From the NCBI GenBank assembly GCA_947499735.1, contig CANMPP010000001.1:1178001-1242000 (forward strand): DNA of 64,000 nucleotides, read 5' to 3'. Each line of letters begins with the position of its first letter. Position 1 is the first letter of the stretch. This stretch comes from an uncultured Pelagimonas sp. (GTDB taxonomy: Bacteria > Pseudomonadota > Alphaproteobacteria > Rhodobacterales > Rhodobacteraceae). The translations under genes were made by a program, and so were the position numbers. The notes below the pieces were generated by a model. The model had not been told where the DNA came from. It did no database searches and was given only the letters and a program-made list of their open reading frames with translations. Shown piece after piece: positions 1-9,276 of the stretch.

Positions 1-482
1 TCCGAGGCCGCAACGGATTTGTCGATATGGATATCACCATCCTCGGCAACCTCGCGAATAAAGCGCAGCAATTCGCCCAGCACGGCATCAGGTTTGTGCC
101 CTTCCAAAATCGCATCGGTGACCACCAAAGCGCCCGAATTGATAAATGGATTGCGCGGAACGCCGTTTTCCCGTTCCAAAAGAAACATCGAATTAAAGGG
201 CTGACCGGATGGTTCCCGCCCGACCCGCGACCATAGCTCATGGCCCAGTTTGCCAAGCGCCAAGGCAAGGGTGAACACTTTGGACACCGATTGGATGGAA
301 AACGGAATGTCGGCATCCCCGGCCGAATAGGTCGACCCATCTGCCAAAGCGACAAAAAGGCCGAACTGATCTGCATCAACACGGCCCAATTCGGGAATAT
401 AATCGGCGACCTGACCACGATCAGGCGCCGCGTTCATTTCCCGCGCAATATCATCAATGATCTCTTGAAGATCCTGCCCCAT
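1..482 (-). CDS. glsA: Glutaminase A, 3' part cut by window edge
   Basis: Hydrolyses L-glutamine to glutamate and ammonia in the cytoplasm. About 160 N-terminal residues are present and the C-terminal half lies outside the window. The visible part has the family signature in order: an IPELG segment near residue 29, the PFSIQSVSKVF stretch with the catalytic Ser-x-x-Lys near 61-70, then VGREPSG, PFNS and the PRNPFINSGAL block near 110. The start ATG at 482 is the first Met before the conserved region. It lies about 80 bases after the dctD stop on the same strand, so it may be transcribed from that side. Family assignment is secure; the missing half could not be checked. Confidence 0.9.
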   Translation of the reverse strand, partial: MGQDLQEIIDDIAREMNAAPDRGQVADYIPELGRVDADQFGLFVALADGSTYSAGDADIPFSIQSVSKVFTLALALGKLGHELWSRVGREPSGQPFNSMFLLERENGVPRNPFINSGALVVTDAILEGHKPDAVLGELLRFIREVAEDGDIHIDKSVAAS

Positions 483-563
483 CCGTACCCCACAATAAAA
501 CAAACATATCCTGTGGATGTGCCTTATCTCTTGAAGTACGGCAAGGGACCAGATCCGTATGCA

Positions 564-1907
564 TTATGCACCAGCCAGATAATCCGCCCGCTGCAACCCG
601 TATTTGGCCATCTTTTCGTTCAGCGTACGACGCGGCAAACACAGTTCATCCATGACGCTGGCAATCGATCCTTTATGGCGGCGCATCGTGTTGTCGATCA
701 ACATACGTTCAAAGGCTTCGACATATTCTTTCAGCGGCTTGCCCTCTGTGGTCATCACAGGCTGCATCTGATCATGGTCGCTCATCAACAGGGATGCGAT
801 GGTCCCCTGCCCGCGCCGCGATTGCAGCACAGCGCGTTCGGCCAGATTGATCAGCTGACGCACATTGCCCGGCCAAGGTGCTTGCAACAATTGTGCCGCC
901 TCTTGTGCAGAAACCCGCGGCGCATCACAGCCATATTCCTCGGCAAATTGTTCCGAAAGCGCTGTGAACAGGGCCAACATATCCTCGCCCCGTGCACGCA
1001 GCGGTGGAACCGTGATCTTTAGCGCAGCCAGGCGGTAAAACAGGTCTGAGCGCAACACGCTTTCACAGGTTTTGCCTTCATCCTGAAGGTTACAAATCGC
1101 AACGATCCGCGTCTCTGGTGGATTGCCCTGTTCATCCAAAGCCGACAAAAGACGCGCCTGTGCGCCATCTGGCAATGCTTCGATGTCTTCCAGAACCAAG
1201 GTGCCCCCGCGCGCTTCTTCCAACGCCGGCAACCGTGTTTCTTCAGGCTGCATCGGACCAAAGAGGCGGCGCATCAAAGCGTCTTCATCAAAAGCTGCAC
1301 AAGACAACAGAACAAATTTCTTGCCAGCGCGCGCACCAACAGCATGCAGTGCATGGGCCACTGTGGTCTTGCCGGTGCCGGTTTCACCTTCGATCAAAAC
1401 GTGACCATCAGCCTGACCAAGATCTAGAATATCCTCGCGCAGGCGGTCCATGACCGGGCTTGCGCCGATCAGCTTGCGCATGATTTCGCTGCCGTCAGAC
1501 AGTTCTTTGCGCAGCGCCCGGTTGTCCAATGTCAGACGCCGTGCGTTCGTGGCCTTTTTCGCCAATTCTGACATGCGATCAGGATTGAACGGCTTTTCCA
1601 AGAAATCAAACGCACCAATGCGCATTGCTTCAACCGCGATCGGCACATCGCCATGCCCGGTGATCATAATCACCGGCAATGTGCTGTCCGTGCTCATCAG
1701 TTTACGTAACAATTGGATACCGTCCATGCCCGGCATTTTGATGTCGGAAATCACAATACCCGGATAATCTTGTCCAATGGACCCAAGCGCATCTTCAGCA
1801 CTGGCAAAGGTTTCTGTGTCATAGCCAGACAAGGCCAACCATTGGCTTACGGACTGACGCATGTCGCGTTCATCATCGACAATGGCAATTTTCATAGCTT
1901 TGGCCAT
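564..1907 (-). CDS. dctD: DctD-type response regulator with AAA+ domain lacking GAFTGA
   Basis: Response regulator paired with the DctB kinase encoded just upstream, expected to control C4-dicarboxylate uptake. Domains: receiver (about residues 5-120, phospho-acceptor Asp55 in ISDIKMPG, Lys105), AAA+ domain (Walker A GETGTGKT at 174-181, sensor segment RSDLFYRL near 286-293) and a C-terminal Fis-type helix-turn-helix (about 395-440). Where sigma54 activators carry GAFTGA after LFG, this protein runs from LFG (215-217) into PMQPEETR with no such loop. Its Walker B acidic pair reads ED instead of DE. It may therefore not work through sigma54. Translation may begin at Met1 or Met5. No dicarboxylate transporter genes are visible nearby. 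Confidence 0.85.
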   Translation of the reverse strand: MAKAMKIAIVDDERDMRQSVSQWLALSGYDTETFASAEDALGSIGQDYPGIVISDIKMPGMDGIQLLRKLMSTDSTLPVIMITGHGDVPIAVEAMRIGAFDFLEKPFNPDRMSELAKKATNARRLTLDNRALRKELSDGSEIMRKLIGASPVMDRLREDILDLGQADGHVLIEGETGTGKTTVAHALHAVGARAGKKFVLLSCAAFDEDALMRRLFGPMQPEETRLPALEEARGGTLVLEDIEALPDGAQARLLSALDEQGNPPETRIVAICNLQDEGKTCESVLRSDLFYRLAALKITVPPLRARGEDMLALFTALSEQFAEEYGCDAPRVSAQEAAQLLQAPWPGNVRQLINLAERAVLQSRRGQGTIASLLMSDHDQMQPVMTTEGKPLKEYVEAFERMLIDNTMRRHKGSIASVMDELCLPRRTLNEKMAKYGLQRADYLAGA

Positions 1908-1910
1908 GGT

Positions 1911-3707
1911 TTACTCCGCAATTAGTATTTCAGTCGTGTCCTTATCTTCATTCAGGACAGGAAGCTGCATGTCAAAGACCGCTCCACCGCGATCGCTATT
2001 TCGGGCGGTCAACCGCCCACCCATATCCGCAACAATGCCCGATGAAATCGCCAAACCCAGTCCAACACCGTCTCCGGGTTGCTTGGTTGTGTAGAACGGT
2101 TCAAACAGACTATCGAGGTCTTCAATACCCGATCCGTTATCGCGTACGGACAATGTTGCGGTCTCGCCGGAGGCCAAAATAACCTCGATCAGAGGGTTCT
2201 CGACAGACTTGGTTGCATCCAGCGCATTGCGCAGCAAATTGACCAAAACCTGTTCGATCCGCATCCGGTCTCCCATAACTTGTACGGGCGTGTCGGGCAA
2301 AACACGCGAAATTTCTACGCGACGTGTTTTCAATTGCGGTTCCATCATCGACAGGGACGACGCCAAGGCCTCGCTTAGATCAACGACGGAAAAGGATCTT
2401 TGCCCCTTGCGCGCATAAGATTTCAGCTGACGCGTGATTGCGCCCATACGCTCAATCAAATCGTCAATACGGTGAAAGGCGCTCAGCGCTTCTTCGGGGC
2501 GGTTTCTGTTTAGCAAAAGACGCGCACCCGCCAGATAGGTTTTCATCGCTGCCAACGGTTGGTTCAATTCATGACTGACCGCGGCCGACATTTCGCCCAA
2601 AGCCGCCAATTTCGAACTTTGCGCCAAGGACTGTTCCGCCACATGCAGGTCTTTTTGAACCCGTTCACGTTCAGCAATTTCGCTTTGCAACCGGGCGTTC
2701 AACGCGCGCAATTGCGTACTTTCTTTTTGCACAAAAGCCATGCGCACAGCCGTTTTGCGCGACAGGAAATAGAACGCCAAAGCGAGGATCAACGCAAATC
2801 CCATAATTTCCAACGCCAGAAATCCGTTCACCTGTTCGCGCACGCTGGCCTGCGTGGAAAAGGACGTCATTGTCCAGCCGCGAAACGGCATACGCTGTTC
2901 AATCTGCATCACGGATTCGCCACCCAAAAAGGCGTCAGGTCGCAATCGGCTCCATTCTGGTGACACTTGCCGGGCCCGGGCCAACACGCTTTCGGCTGTT
3001 TCAACGGCCAGAGCATCTTCAACCTTCAAACCGCGCCATTTGGGTTCCGTGGACAGAATGATAACGCCTTCGCTGTCTGTCAAAATCACGGCATCCGAAA
3101 TTCCTGACCAAGCGCGTTCAAATTTTGCCAGATCAACCTCAACAACGATGACACCCTGACTGTCGCCCTTGCTTTCCATGCGGCGGGAATAGGTAAAGGA
3201 AAAGCCCCCCGTTTCCGTACGCATCGATGTAAACACCGTCGCGTTCGAACGAAGCGCATCCACGAAAAAGGGCTGATTGCGGTGACTTTCCCCAAGACGA
3301 TTGCGTTCGGTCGCGGCAACCGTGCGCCCATCTTTGTCCAACATCATCAAAGATGCCGCGCCGATCTCATCGACAAAGGATATCAGACGCATAGACGTGT
3401 CGCGGAAATCATGTGCGCCAAGCGCAGAAATCAATGTCGGATCACGCGCAAGAAGTTGAGGCACAATCGCTGAACGCCGCAATTCAGACACGACATTCCC
3501 AGAATAAAGGACAAGACGCAGTTCGCCGCGATTGCGCGTGCTTTCGGTAAAACGGCGCGTCAGCGCGTCATTGGTCACCCAAACCGTAATAGCGGCGAGA
3601 ACAACGACGAACAGTAACGCCAGCTGGACCCGCCAGCTGAGCGCAGATTGGTGACGTTTGCGAAAAATACGCCAAAGCCGGGACGTTTTGTGGCGATTAG
3701 AAACCAT
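1911..3707 (-). CDS. dctB: DctB-type C4-dicarboxylate sensor histidine kinase
   Basis: Inner-membrane sensor kinase of 598 residues. A first membrane span lies at about 28-44, followed by a large periplasmic sensor region of the double-PAS/Cache type, a second span at about 298-316, a coiled linker, and a HisKA domain with phospho-accepting His379 in AVSHELNQPLAA. The C-terminal ATPase domain has the N box NLLRNALDA and G boxes DNGSGI and GDGVGLGLAI. The LNQPLAAMKTYLAG stretch after the His is typical of DctB. The gene ends three bases before dctD, so the two are surely co-transcribed. The ligand is inferred from family membership only. Confidence 0.88.
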   Translation of the reverse strand: MVSNRHKTSRLWRIFRKRHQSALSWRVQLALLFVVVLAAITVWVTNDALTRRFTESTRNRGELRLVLYSGNVVSELRRSAIVPQLLARDPTLISALGAHDFRDTSMRLISFVDEIGAASLMMLDKDGRTVAATERNRLGESHRNQPFFVDALRSNATVFTSMRTETGGFSFTYSRRMESKGDSQGVIVVEVDLAKFERAWSGISDAVILTDSEGVIILSTEPKWRGLKVEDALAVETAESVLARARQVSPEWSRLRPDAFLGGESVMQIEQRMPFRGWTMTSFSTQASVREQVNGFLALEIMGFALILALAFYFLSRKTAVRMAFVQKESTQLRALNARLQSEIAERERVQKDLHVAEQSLAQSSKLAALGEMSAAVSHELNQPLAAMKTYLAGARLLLNRNRPEEALSAFHRIDDLIERMGAITRQLKSYARKGQRSFSVVDLSEALASSLSMMEPQLKTRRVEISRVLPDTPVQVMGDRMRIEQVLVNLLRNALDATKSVENPLIEVILASGETATLSVRDNGSGIEDLDSLFEPFYTTKQPGDGVGLGLAISSGIVADMGGRLTARNSDRGGAVFDMQLPVLNEDKDTTEILIAE

Positions 3708-3742
3708 ACCCTAAGATAGGCTGGCTGGCCCGAAGGCTCAAG

Positions 3743-4411
3743 TCACGCCGACACAAGGCTTTGTGTTAAATCGGCAAAAACGCGCGCACCATCTGTGCTG
3801 CCTTGCGCAGGATCGCAAGCGCGCTCTGGATGCGGCATCATTCCCAAAACCCGTTTATTTTCAGATAGGATGCCCGCAATATCATTTGCGGCACCATTGG
3901 GGTTCTGCGTGTATTTAAAGGCGATGCGCCCCTCGCCTTCAAGCATGGCCAGGGTTTCAGCATCCGCCGTGTAGTTGCCTTCATGATGGGCAACCGGAAT
4001 GCCGATTTCTTCGCCTTTTGTGTATCCGGATGTGAAAACACTATCTGTGTTTTCGACTTTCAATGGCGCTGTATGACAGATGTATTTCAAACCCGCATTG
4101 CGCAGCAATGCACCGGGCAACAGGCGGGTTTCTGTAAGGACCTGAAAACCGTTACAAACACCAAACACATAACCGCCCGCATCGGCATGGGCCTTAATTT
4201 CTTTGCAAATCGGGCTTTGCGATGCAATCGCACCGCAACGCAGATAATCCCCAAACGAAAACCCACCAGGAACACCGACAAGATCCGTGCCCGCTGGCAG
4301 AGACGCGTCTTTGTGCCAGACCATTTCAACATCCAGGCCAGCGGCCTTAAATGCGACGGCCAAATCCCGATCACAGTTGGAACCAGGAAAAACGATGACT
4401 GCGGCTTTCAT
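3743..4411 (-). CDS. purQ: Phosphoribosylformylglycinamidine synthase subunit PurQ
   Basis: Class I glutamine amidotransferase subunit of FGAM synthase, supplying ammonia to PurL in purine synthesis. It has 222 residues, normal for the small-subunit form. The nucleophile Cys sits in FGVCNGFQ and the catalytic His-Glu pair in [10 protein letters not shown] near the C-terminus. The N-terminus has [12 protein letters not shown], diagnostic of PurQ. It follows purS in the purC-purS-purQ run. The catalytic subunit purL is not in the window. Confidence 0.95.
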   Translation of the reverse strand: MKAAVIVFPGSNCDRDLAVAFKAAGLDVEMVWHKDASLPAGTDLVGVPGGFSFGDYLRCGAIASQSPICKEIKAHADAGGYVFGVCNGFQVLTETRLLPGALLRNAGLKYICHTAPLKVENTDSVFTSGYTKGEEIGIPVAHHEGNYTADAETLAMLEGEGRIAFKYTQNPNGAANDIAGILSENKRVLGMMPHPERACDPAQGSTDGARVFADLTQSLVSA

Positions 4412-4432
4412 GTCAGGATCCTTTAAATGACG

Positions 4433-4663
4433 TTATTCGGTTTCGATGCGATAGCTTTCAATCACCGTATTGGCGAGAAGTTTTTCGCACATGTCGATGA
4501 TCGTCGCTTCGCTTGTGCCATCTGCAAGATCCAGTTCGATCATTTTGCCCTGACGCACAGAGTTTACACCGTCAAATCCAAGCGAACCCAAAGCGTGGCG
4601 CACGGCCTCGCCTTGCGGATCTAGAACACCGTTTTTCAGGGTAACAAAGACACGAGCTTTCAT
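4433..4663 (-). CDS. purS: Phosphoribosylformylglycinamidine synthase subunit PurS
   Basis: Small 76-residue subunit that bridges PurL and PurQ in the three-part FGAM synthase. It starts with MKARVFVTLKNGVLDPQGEA, the conserved PurS opening, and ends in an IESYRIE strand typical of the family. An in-frame ATG exists 15 bases upstream, but 4663 matches the family N-terminus and has an AGGCGG-type ribosome site about six bases before it. It lies between purC and purQ on the same strand, 21 bases before purQ. Confidence 0.93.
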   Translation of the reverse strand: MKARVFVTLKNGVLDPQGEAVRHALGSLGFDGVNSVRQGKMIELDLADGTSEATIIDMCEKLLANTVIESYRIETE

Positions 4664-4784
4664 TCTGGGCCGCCTCATTTTTCAATTCAGAACGTTTTGG
4701 TTCTTGTTTTCCCAAGGAACCAATCTTGGCTGCGCAATAGCGCGATACCGGTATCAGCGCAAGCCGTGCGCCATGAGAGATATC

Positions 4785-4822
4785 AGCCCAACACCCTTAA
4801 AACCAACTGGGGTGATTGGGCT
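4785..4822 (-). repeat. Hairpin between purC and purS
   Basis: Imperfect inverted repeat in the 168-base gap between the purC stop and the purS start. The outer arms AGCCCAA and TTGGGCT are perfect, and inner arms CACC and GGTG extend the stem across a one-base bulge. No T-run follows on either side, so it is not a standard intrinsic terminator. On the purine-operon transcript it could stabilise or attenuate the purS-purQ part. Function is inferred. Confidence 0.45.
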
Positions 4823-4831
4823 TGCGTTTCA

Positions 4832-5593
4832 TCAGTTCACCAAAGTTGGCTTATCACCCAGATTGCCGTTTTTCGGCATAACACCAAGGCGCGTTGCGAC
4901 TTCGGTATAGGCATCGGCCAGATCACCCAGATCGTGGCGGAACACGTCCTTGTCCATCTTTTTGCCGCTTTCGATGTCCCAAAGGCGACAGCTATCCGGG
5001 CTGATTTCATCTGCAACAATCAAACGCTGGAAATCACCGTCAAACACGCGTCCGATTTCAATTTTGAAATCCACCAACCGGATGCCAACGCCATACATCA
5101 GGCCTGACATGTAGTCATTGACGCGCAATGCAAGGCTCAGGATGTCTTCCATCTCCTGCTGGCTGGCCCAGCCAAAGGCCGCAATATGTTCTTCGCTGAC
5201 CAAAGGATCGCCCAAAGCATCGTCTTTATAGCAATACTCAACGATCGGACGCGGCAACATTGTGCCTTCTTCGATTCCTAGGCGTTTGGACATGGAACCG
5301 GCCGCGTAATTGCGCACGATCACTTCCAAAGGAACGATTTCACAGGCGCGCACCAATTGTTCACGCATGTTCAAACGTTTTAGAAAATGTGTTGGAACAC
5401 CGATCCCGTTCAGCCCAGTCATGAAGAATTCGCTCAGGCGATTGTTCAATACGCCCTTGCCTTCGATGACGTCCTTTTTGACCGCATTGAACGCCGTCGC
5501 ATCATCCTTGAAGTACTGGACGATCGTACCCGGTTCTGGGCCTTCATAAAGAATCTTCGCCTTGCCTTCGTAGATTTTGTTCCGACGCGCCAT
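4832..5593 (-). CDS. purC: SAICAR synthetase PurC
   Basis: Phosphoribosylaminoimidazole-succinocarboxamide synthase, which ligates aspartate to CAIR with ATP in purine synthesis. It has 253 residues. Visible motifs are the ATP-binding start [14 protein letters not shown], the [11 protein letters not shown] segment, [10 protein letters not shown] and [13 protein letters not shown]. It is the first gene of a purC-purS-purQ series read on the minus strand. The 249-base upstream gap is shared with the divergent ATPase-inhibitor gene and should hold both promoters. Confidence 0.95.
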   Translation of the reverse strand: MARRNKIYEGKAKILYEGPEPGTIVQYFKDDATAFNAVKKDVIEGKGVLNNRLSEFFMTGLNGIGVPTHFLKRLNMREQLVRACEIVPLEVIVRNYAAGSMSKRLGIEEGTMLPRPIVEYCYKDDALGDPLVSEEHIAAFGWASQQEMEDILSLALRVNDYMSGLMYGVGIRLVDFKIEIGRVFDGDFQRLIVADEISPDSCRLWDIESGKKMDKDVFRHDLGDLADAYTEVATRLGVMPKNGNLGDKPTLVN

Positions 5594-5769
5594 TGGGTCC
5601 CCTTCCGTACATGCAGGATGGCCTGCTTTCTTAGCTGCGACGCATAGACCATGCTATCCCCCCTCGCAAGCCCGGGCAGCGCTTTGTTATTTGACCAAAA
5701 GATCGAAAACCAACTCTTCGCTTGCGATAGATTTCCCCTATACATCGCCATCCAGTCTACCTATCTGTT

Positions 5770-5799
5770 TTGCAACGGTGGCAAAACCGGATGTAAAAT
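5770..5799 (+). promoter_or_regulatory. Candidate sigma70 promoter for the DUF1476 gene
   Basis: A TTGCAA hexamer at 5770-5775 and TAAAAT at 5794-5799 are separated by 18 bases. The predicted start point near 5806 leaves a leader of about 37 bases before the ATG at 5843, with AGGACCAGGA as ribosome site. Assigned by eye from consensus similarity. Confidence 0.4.
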
Positions 5800-5842
5800 T
5801 AAGATGCAGCCCCTCATGTGGGTTAAGAAGAGGACCAGGATT

Positions 5843-6157
5843 ATGTCGACTTTTGACGAACGCAAAAGCGCATTTGAAAACAAGTTTGCTCATGATGCAG
5901 AGATGAAGTTCAAGGCAGAAGCCCGCTGCAACAAGCTGTTGGGTCTTTGGGCGGCCGACCTGATGGGCAAAACAGGTGACGCAGCTGAAGAATACGCCAA
6001 AGAGGTCATCAAATCCGATTTCGAAGAAGCGGGCGATGCGGATGTGATCCGCAAGGTCGCTGGCGACCTTGATGGAAAAGCGGATGCAGCCGCGATCAAA
6101 GCAAAACGCATGGAACTGCTTGAAACCGTGATGTCCGAATTGATGTCAGACGACTGA
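5843..6157 (+). CDS. DUF1476 protein, F1-ATPase inhibitor zeta subunit
   Basis: Small protein of 104 residues. It matches the alphaproteobacterial DUF1476 family, whose Paracoccus member is the zeta subunit that blocks ATP hydrolysis by the F1-ATPase. The conserved N-terminus MSTFDERKSAFENKFAHDAE is the inhibitory part, followed by a helical bundle rich in Lys, Ala and Glu. An upstream in-frame extension to 5651 exists but is poorly composed and lacks a ribosome site. The gene stands alone and is followed by a terminator. Confidence 0.9.
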   Translation: MSTFDERKSAFENKFAHDAEMKFKAEARCNKLLGLWAADLMGKTGDAAEEYAKEVIKSDFEEAGDADVIRKVAGDLDGKADAAAIKAKRMELLETVMSELMSDD

Positions 6158-6192
6158 CACAATTTGTGTCAGCTTTGATAGACGATTTTGAA

Positions 6193-6223
6193 CGCCCGTT
6201 TCTTATAGAGACGGGCGATTTTC
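6193..6223 (+). terminator. Intrinsic terminator after the DUF1476 gene
   Basis: Arms CGCCCGT (6193-6199) and ACGGGCG (6211-6217) form a perfect 7-bp stem with an 11-base loop, followed by ATTTTCGTT. It lies 35 bases after the stop codon. Confidence 0.7.
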
Positions 6224-6302
6224 GTTAGAATTCTATATGTTAAGCCCATGGTAGGTGTCTGCCCGCTAATGTCCTTCTTGTACGAGTGGGGAGGCGCCGA
6301 CA

Positions 6303-8171
6303 GTGCGGTATTTCGTGTTTGTGTTGGTTGGCGTTTTAAGGCGCCTCCTTCCCCTTCTTATTCTGGGGTTACTGACGTTGTTCTTTTGGGACGATTTTGC
6401 GACCGCGGATTGGGCGTCCATCCTCGGTCTCGTAAAATCGATTTCCCCCCATAAATGGGCGGTCGCATTATGTGCCACCGCTGCTAGTTTTTGGTGTTTG
6501 GCGCAATATGATGTTTTGGCGCATCGCGTCATAAATACCGGAACCCCAGACCGCGACGCGCGTTATGGCGGTGGTTGTGCCGTGGGCATCAGCCAGTGCA
6601 CTGGGTTTGGCCCCTTCGTTGCAGCAGCAGTCCGATTTCGCATCTTATCTGACACGTCACCAATTCAAATCGTCGCTATAACCGCTTGGGTATCCACATA
6701 TTTTTTGCTCAGCTGGTTTATCGTTGCCACCTGTATCGCGCTACCAATCCATGCAGGTTTTGGTTGGATGGCATTGCCAATCAGCGCGATAGTCCTTGTC
6801 GGCATCGGAGCGATTTTAATCGCCAGCCCGGATATCGTCGTGAAAGGGCGCGAATTTAAGCTGCCTTCGCTGACGATCGGGTTTCAAATGCTCGCCCTCG
6901 CCTTTGCGGATCTGGCATGCGCGTCTTTGGCTCTATGGGTGCTTTTACCAGACAGCTCAGCCATTTCATTCATTGCTGTTTTTGCCACATATATTTTGGC
7001 CCTTGGCGCCGGTTTGATCAGCAGCACCCCCGGCGGTGCGGGCCCTTTTGAGATGATCCTTTTGACCGCATTACCATGGGCAGAAAATGACACGGCTGTT
7101 GCTGGGATACTGGCATTTCGCATTGTCTATTACGTCCTACCCGGCCTCATAAGCACATGTTTTTGTTTCTTTTTCAAACCCTCAAAAGTGCAAAAACCGA
7201 TGCAAGCGCTCAACAGGTTCACAAAGTTCGACATTGTACATCCCGAACATGCAATCGTTTTGCAATCCGACGCTTTGCTGTTTCAAACAGAAAGCGGCAG
7301 CGCCCCTTTATTACAAACACGCAATTGCATGACCGTGTTTCGATCAATGGTGCGCGGCGAGATCGCAGATATTTTGCCACAATTTAAAAAAGCGGCCAGG
7401 TCAAACAACAGAATTCCAAATCTCTACAAAATCCACGCAAAGGATGCTGTCCGAGCACGTCAAGCCGGTTGGACAGTGCTGCAAATGGCCCGTGAGGCTT
7501 ATGTAAACAGTACAGAATTCAGTGTTTTAGGATCCAAGAAAAGGCAATTGCGCCGCATGTTGCGCAAAGCAGAACAGGCTGGCATCACAACCAAGCTACT
7601 GCAGGATCCAGACTGGGATGTCATGGAAACTATCCACAAAGATTGGTGCGATAGCTGCGGGTCAGAACAAGGGCTGACAATGGGCCGCTTTGACAGACAT
7701 TACCTGTCAGACAAGATCCTATTTGGCGCTTGGAAAAACGGTCAATTGATGGCGTTCGCATCTTGTGTCGATACGAAAGATGCCCTGTCGCTGGATATCA
7801 TCCGACGCAGACATGATTGTCCCCCGGGCACAATGCATGCGCTTATCGTCGAAATGATCCACGCAGCCAAAGAAGAAGAAATCCCCGAGGTCTGTCTTGC
7901 CGCCGTCCCCTCGTTGCATTTGCGACGGTTCTCAAAAAATGCTGCGGACCTTGAAAGGTTCAAACAGTGTTTTGCCCCCAAATGGCGCCCCCTCTATTTC
8001 GCAGCGCCAAATTATTGGCAATTGGCATTGGCCACGTTGGATTTACGATACAATATTATCCGTCCCCCCAGTGTCACACGCCCGATACCGCATCCGGCTG
8101 GAACATGTGATTGGCAAATCCCTGACACAGCACCTGCAGCAAAGGTGGAAACTCCACGCCGGGCTGGATGA
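6303..8171 (+). CDS. MprF-like membrane protein with DUF2156 aminoacyl-transfer domain
   Basis: Predicted inner-membrane protein of 622 residues. The first ~300 residues form about eight membrane segments of the LPG-synthase/UPF0104 type, including the ISSTPGGAGPFE loop typical of that family. Residues ~320-600 form a DUF2156 GNAT-like domain, the tRNA-dependent aminoacyltransferase part of MprF. Such proteins add lysine or alanine to phosphatidylglycerol or related lipids, lowering envelope negative charge. It is shorter than classical MprF (about 850 residues) because it has a single membrane module. The GTG start is supported by a GGGGAGG site eight bases upstream. The amino acid and lipid substrates cannot be read from sequence. 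Confidence 0.75.
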   Translation: MRYFVFVLVGVLRRLLPLLILGLLTLFFWDDFATADWASILGLVKSISPHKWAVALCATAASFWCLAQYDVLAHRVINTGTPDRDARYGGGCAVGISQCTGFGPFVAAAVRFRILSDTSPIQIVAITAWVSTYFLLSWFIVATCIALPIHAGFGWMALPISAIVLVGIGAILIASPDIVVKGREFKLPSLTIGFQMLALAFADLACASLALWVLLPDSSAISFIAVFATYILALGAGLISSTPGGAGPFEMILLTALPWAENDTAVAGILAFRIVYYVLPGLISTCFCFFFKPSKVQKPMQALNRFTKFDIVHPEHAIVLQSDALLFQTESGSAPLLQTRNCMTVFRSMVRGEIADILPQFKKAARSNNRIPNLYKIHAKDAVRARQAGWTVLQMAREAYVNSTEFSVLGSKKRQLRRMLRKAEQAGITTKLLQDPDWDVMETIHKDWCDSCGSEQGLTMGRFDRHYLSDKILFGAWKNGQLMAFASCVDTKDALSLDIIRRRHDCPPGTMHALIVEMIHAAKEEEIPEVCLAAVPSLHLRRFSKNAADLERFKQCFAPKWRPLYFAAPNYWQLALATLDLRYNIIRPPSVTRPIPHPAGTCDWQIPDTAPAAKVETPRRAG

Positions 8172-8278
8172 ACATCTTCATTCTAGAAATTTTCGGCGAT
8201 CACATGTTGGTGGGCTTGCCAATGCCGGTTTTCGAAGGCATTGGAGCAAAGTTCACCTAACGGAAAGGTCGCATTGTC

Positions 8279-9139
8279 GTGTCACAGAATGTCAAAGGCT
8301 GCCTTTGGATGTTGGGCGCGATCGCCTGCTTTTCGATGCTGGCCATTTCCAGTCGGCAAATCGGAACAGAATTGGAAACTTTTGAAATCCTTCTGTTTCG
8401 TTCATTGATCGGTGGCGTTTTTGTTGTTTTGGCTTGCCTGGCGACGGGACGTTTGTCCCAATTAAGCACATTCCGTTTGGATCAACATTTTGTTCGAAAC
8501 CTCGCGCATTTTATCGGCCAGAACCTGTGGCTGTTCGCGTTGAATATTATCACGCTCTCGCAACTCTTTGCTTTGGAATTCACATCTCCGATATGGGTGA
8601 TGTTTCTGTCAGCATTCATGCTCGGCGAAGCGTTAACCAAATCAAAACTGCTGGCGTCATTTCTGGGCTTTGCTGGCGTCTGCATTATCACGACCCCTTG
8701 GGCAGGATCGATCAATATCGGCCTATTATGCGCATTAGGAGCTGCATTTTTCTTTGCCATAACAACCGTATATACAAAAAAACTAACGCAAAACACGAAC
8801 ACGGAAAGCATACTTTTCTGGTTATGCGTATTGCAGGCGTTCATGTCACTGCCAATCACCCTATGGTCTGGTGACATTACAGCTCCAACCGTGCATGTAT
8901 GGTTTTGGGTCAGCTTGGTCGCCCTGTCCGGCTTGATGGCACATTATTGCGTGACCACCGCATTGCGCATTGCACCGGCCTCACTCGTTATGCCCATCGA
9001 CCTAGGACGTTTGCCCGTCATCGCTGTTCTTGGCGCAATATTGTATTCAGAGCCCATAGATCTTCATTTTGTGCTCGGCGCGTTTTGCATATTGCTGGCC
9101 AATTGCATCAATATCCGTGCGCAAAGCAGAAAAACCTAA
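8279..9139 (+). CDS. EamA-family (DMT superfamily) permease
   Basis: Polytopic inner-membrane protein of 286 residues with about ten membrane segments in two EamA repeats (about 5-135 and 150-280). Both repeats end in the usual small hydrophobic helix, as in LGFAGVCIIT. This family exports metabolites, amino acids or similar small molecules; the substrate is not predictable. The GTG start has GGAAAGG about nine bases before it. It lies about 110 bases after the MprF-like gene and may be read from the same promoter. Confidence 0.82.
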   Translation: MSQNVKGCLWMLGAIACFSMLAISSRQIGTELETFEILLFRSLIGGVFVVLACLATGRLSQLSTFRLDQHFVRNLAHFIGQNLWLFALNIITLSQLFALEFTSPIWVMFLSAFMLGEALTKSKLLASFLGFAGVCIITTPWAGSINIGLLCALGAAFFFAITTVYTKKLTQNTNTESILFWLCVLQAFMSLPITLWSGDITAPTVHVWFWVSLVALSGLMAHYCVTTALRIAPASLVMPIDLGRLPVIAVLGAILYSEPIDLHFVLGAFCILLANCINIRAQSRKT

Positions 9140-9208
9140 TTCGTTTTTTAACTTATATTGTTGCGCGAATAGGACCTAACGCTGAACAAGTGTTACGCGG
9201 CGTTAGAA

Positions 9209-9238
9209 TTGACCTGCGACCCATCGCCACACTAGATC
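9209..9238 (+). promoter_or_regulatory. Candidate promoter for the FadL-type porin gene
   Basis: TTGACC at 9209-9214 is followed after 18 bases by TAGATC (9233-9238), or after 17 bases by CTAGAT. The porin ATG is at 9277. Consensus match judged by eye. Confidence 0.4.
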
Positions 9239-9276
9239 TGGCCTAGGGAGACACCCAGAAAAGGGTTGAGGGAAAA

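Noticed and set aside
240-1022. 260-codon plus-strand frame over the glutaminase and dctD genes
   Set aside because: Antisense to two clear genes, no ribosome site, and composition like reverse-strand translation.
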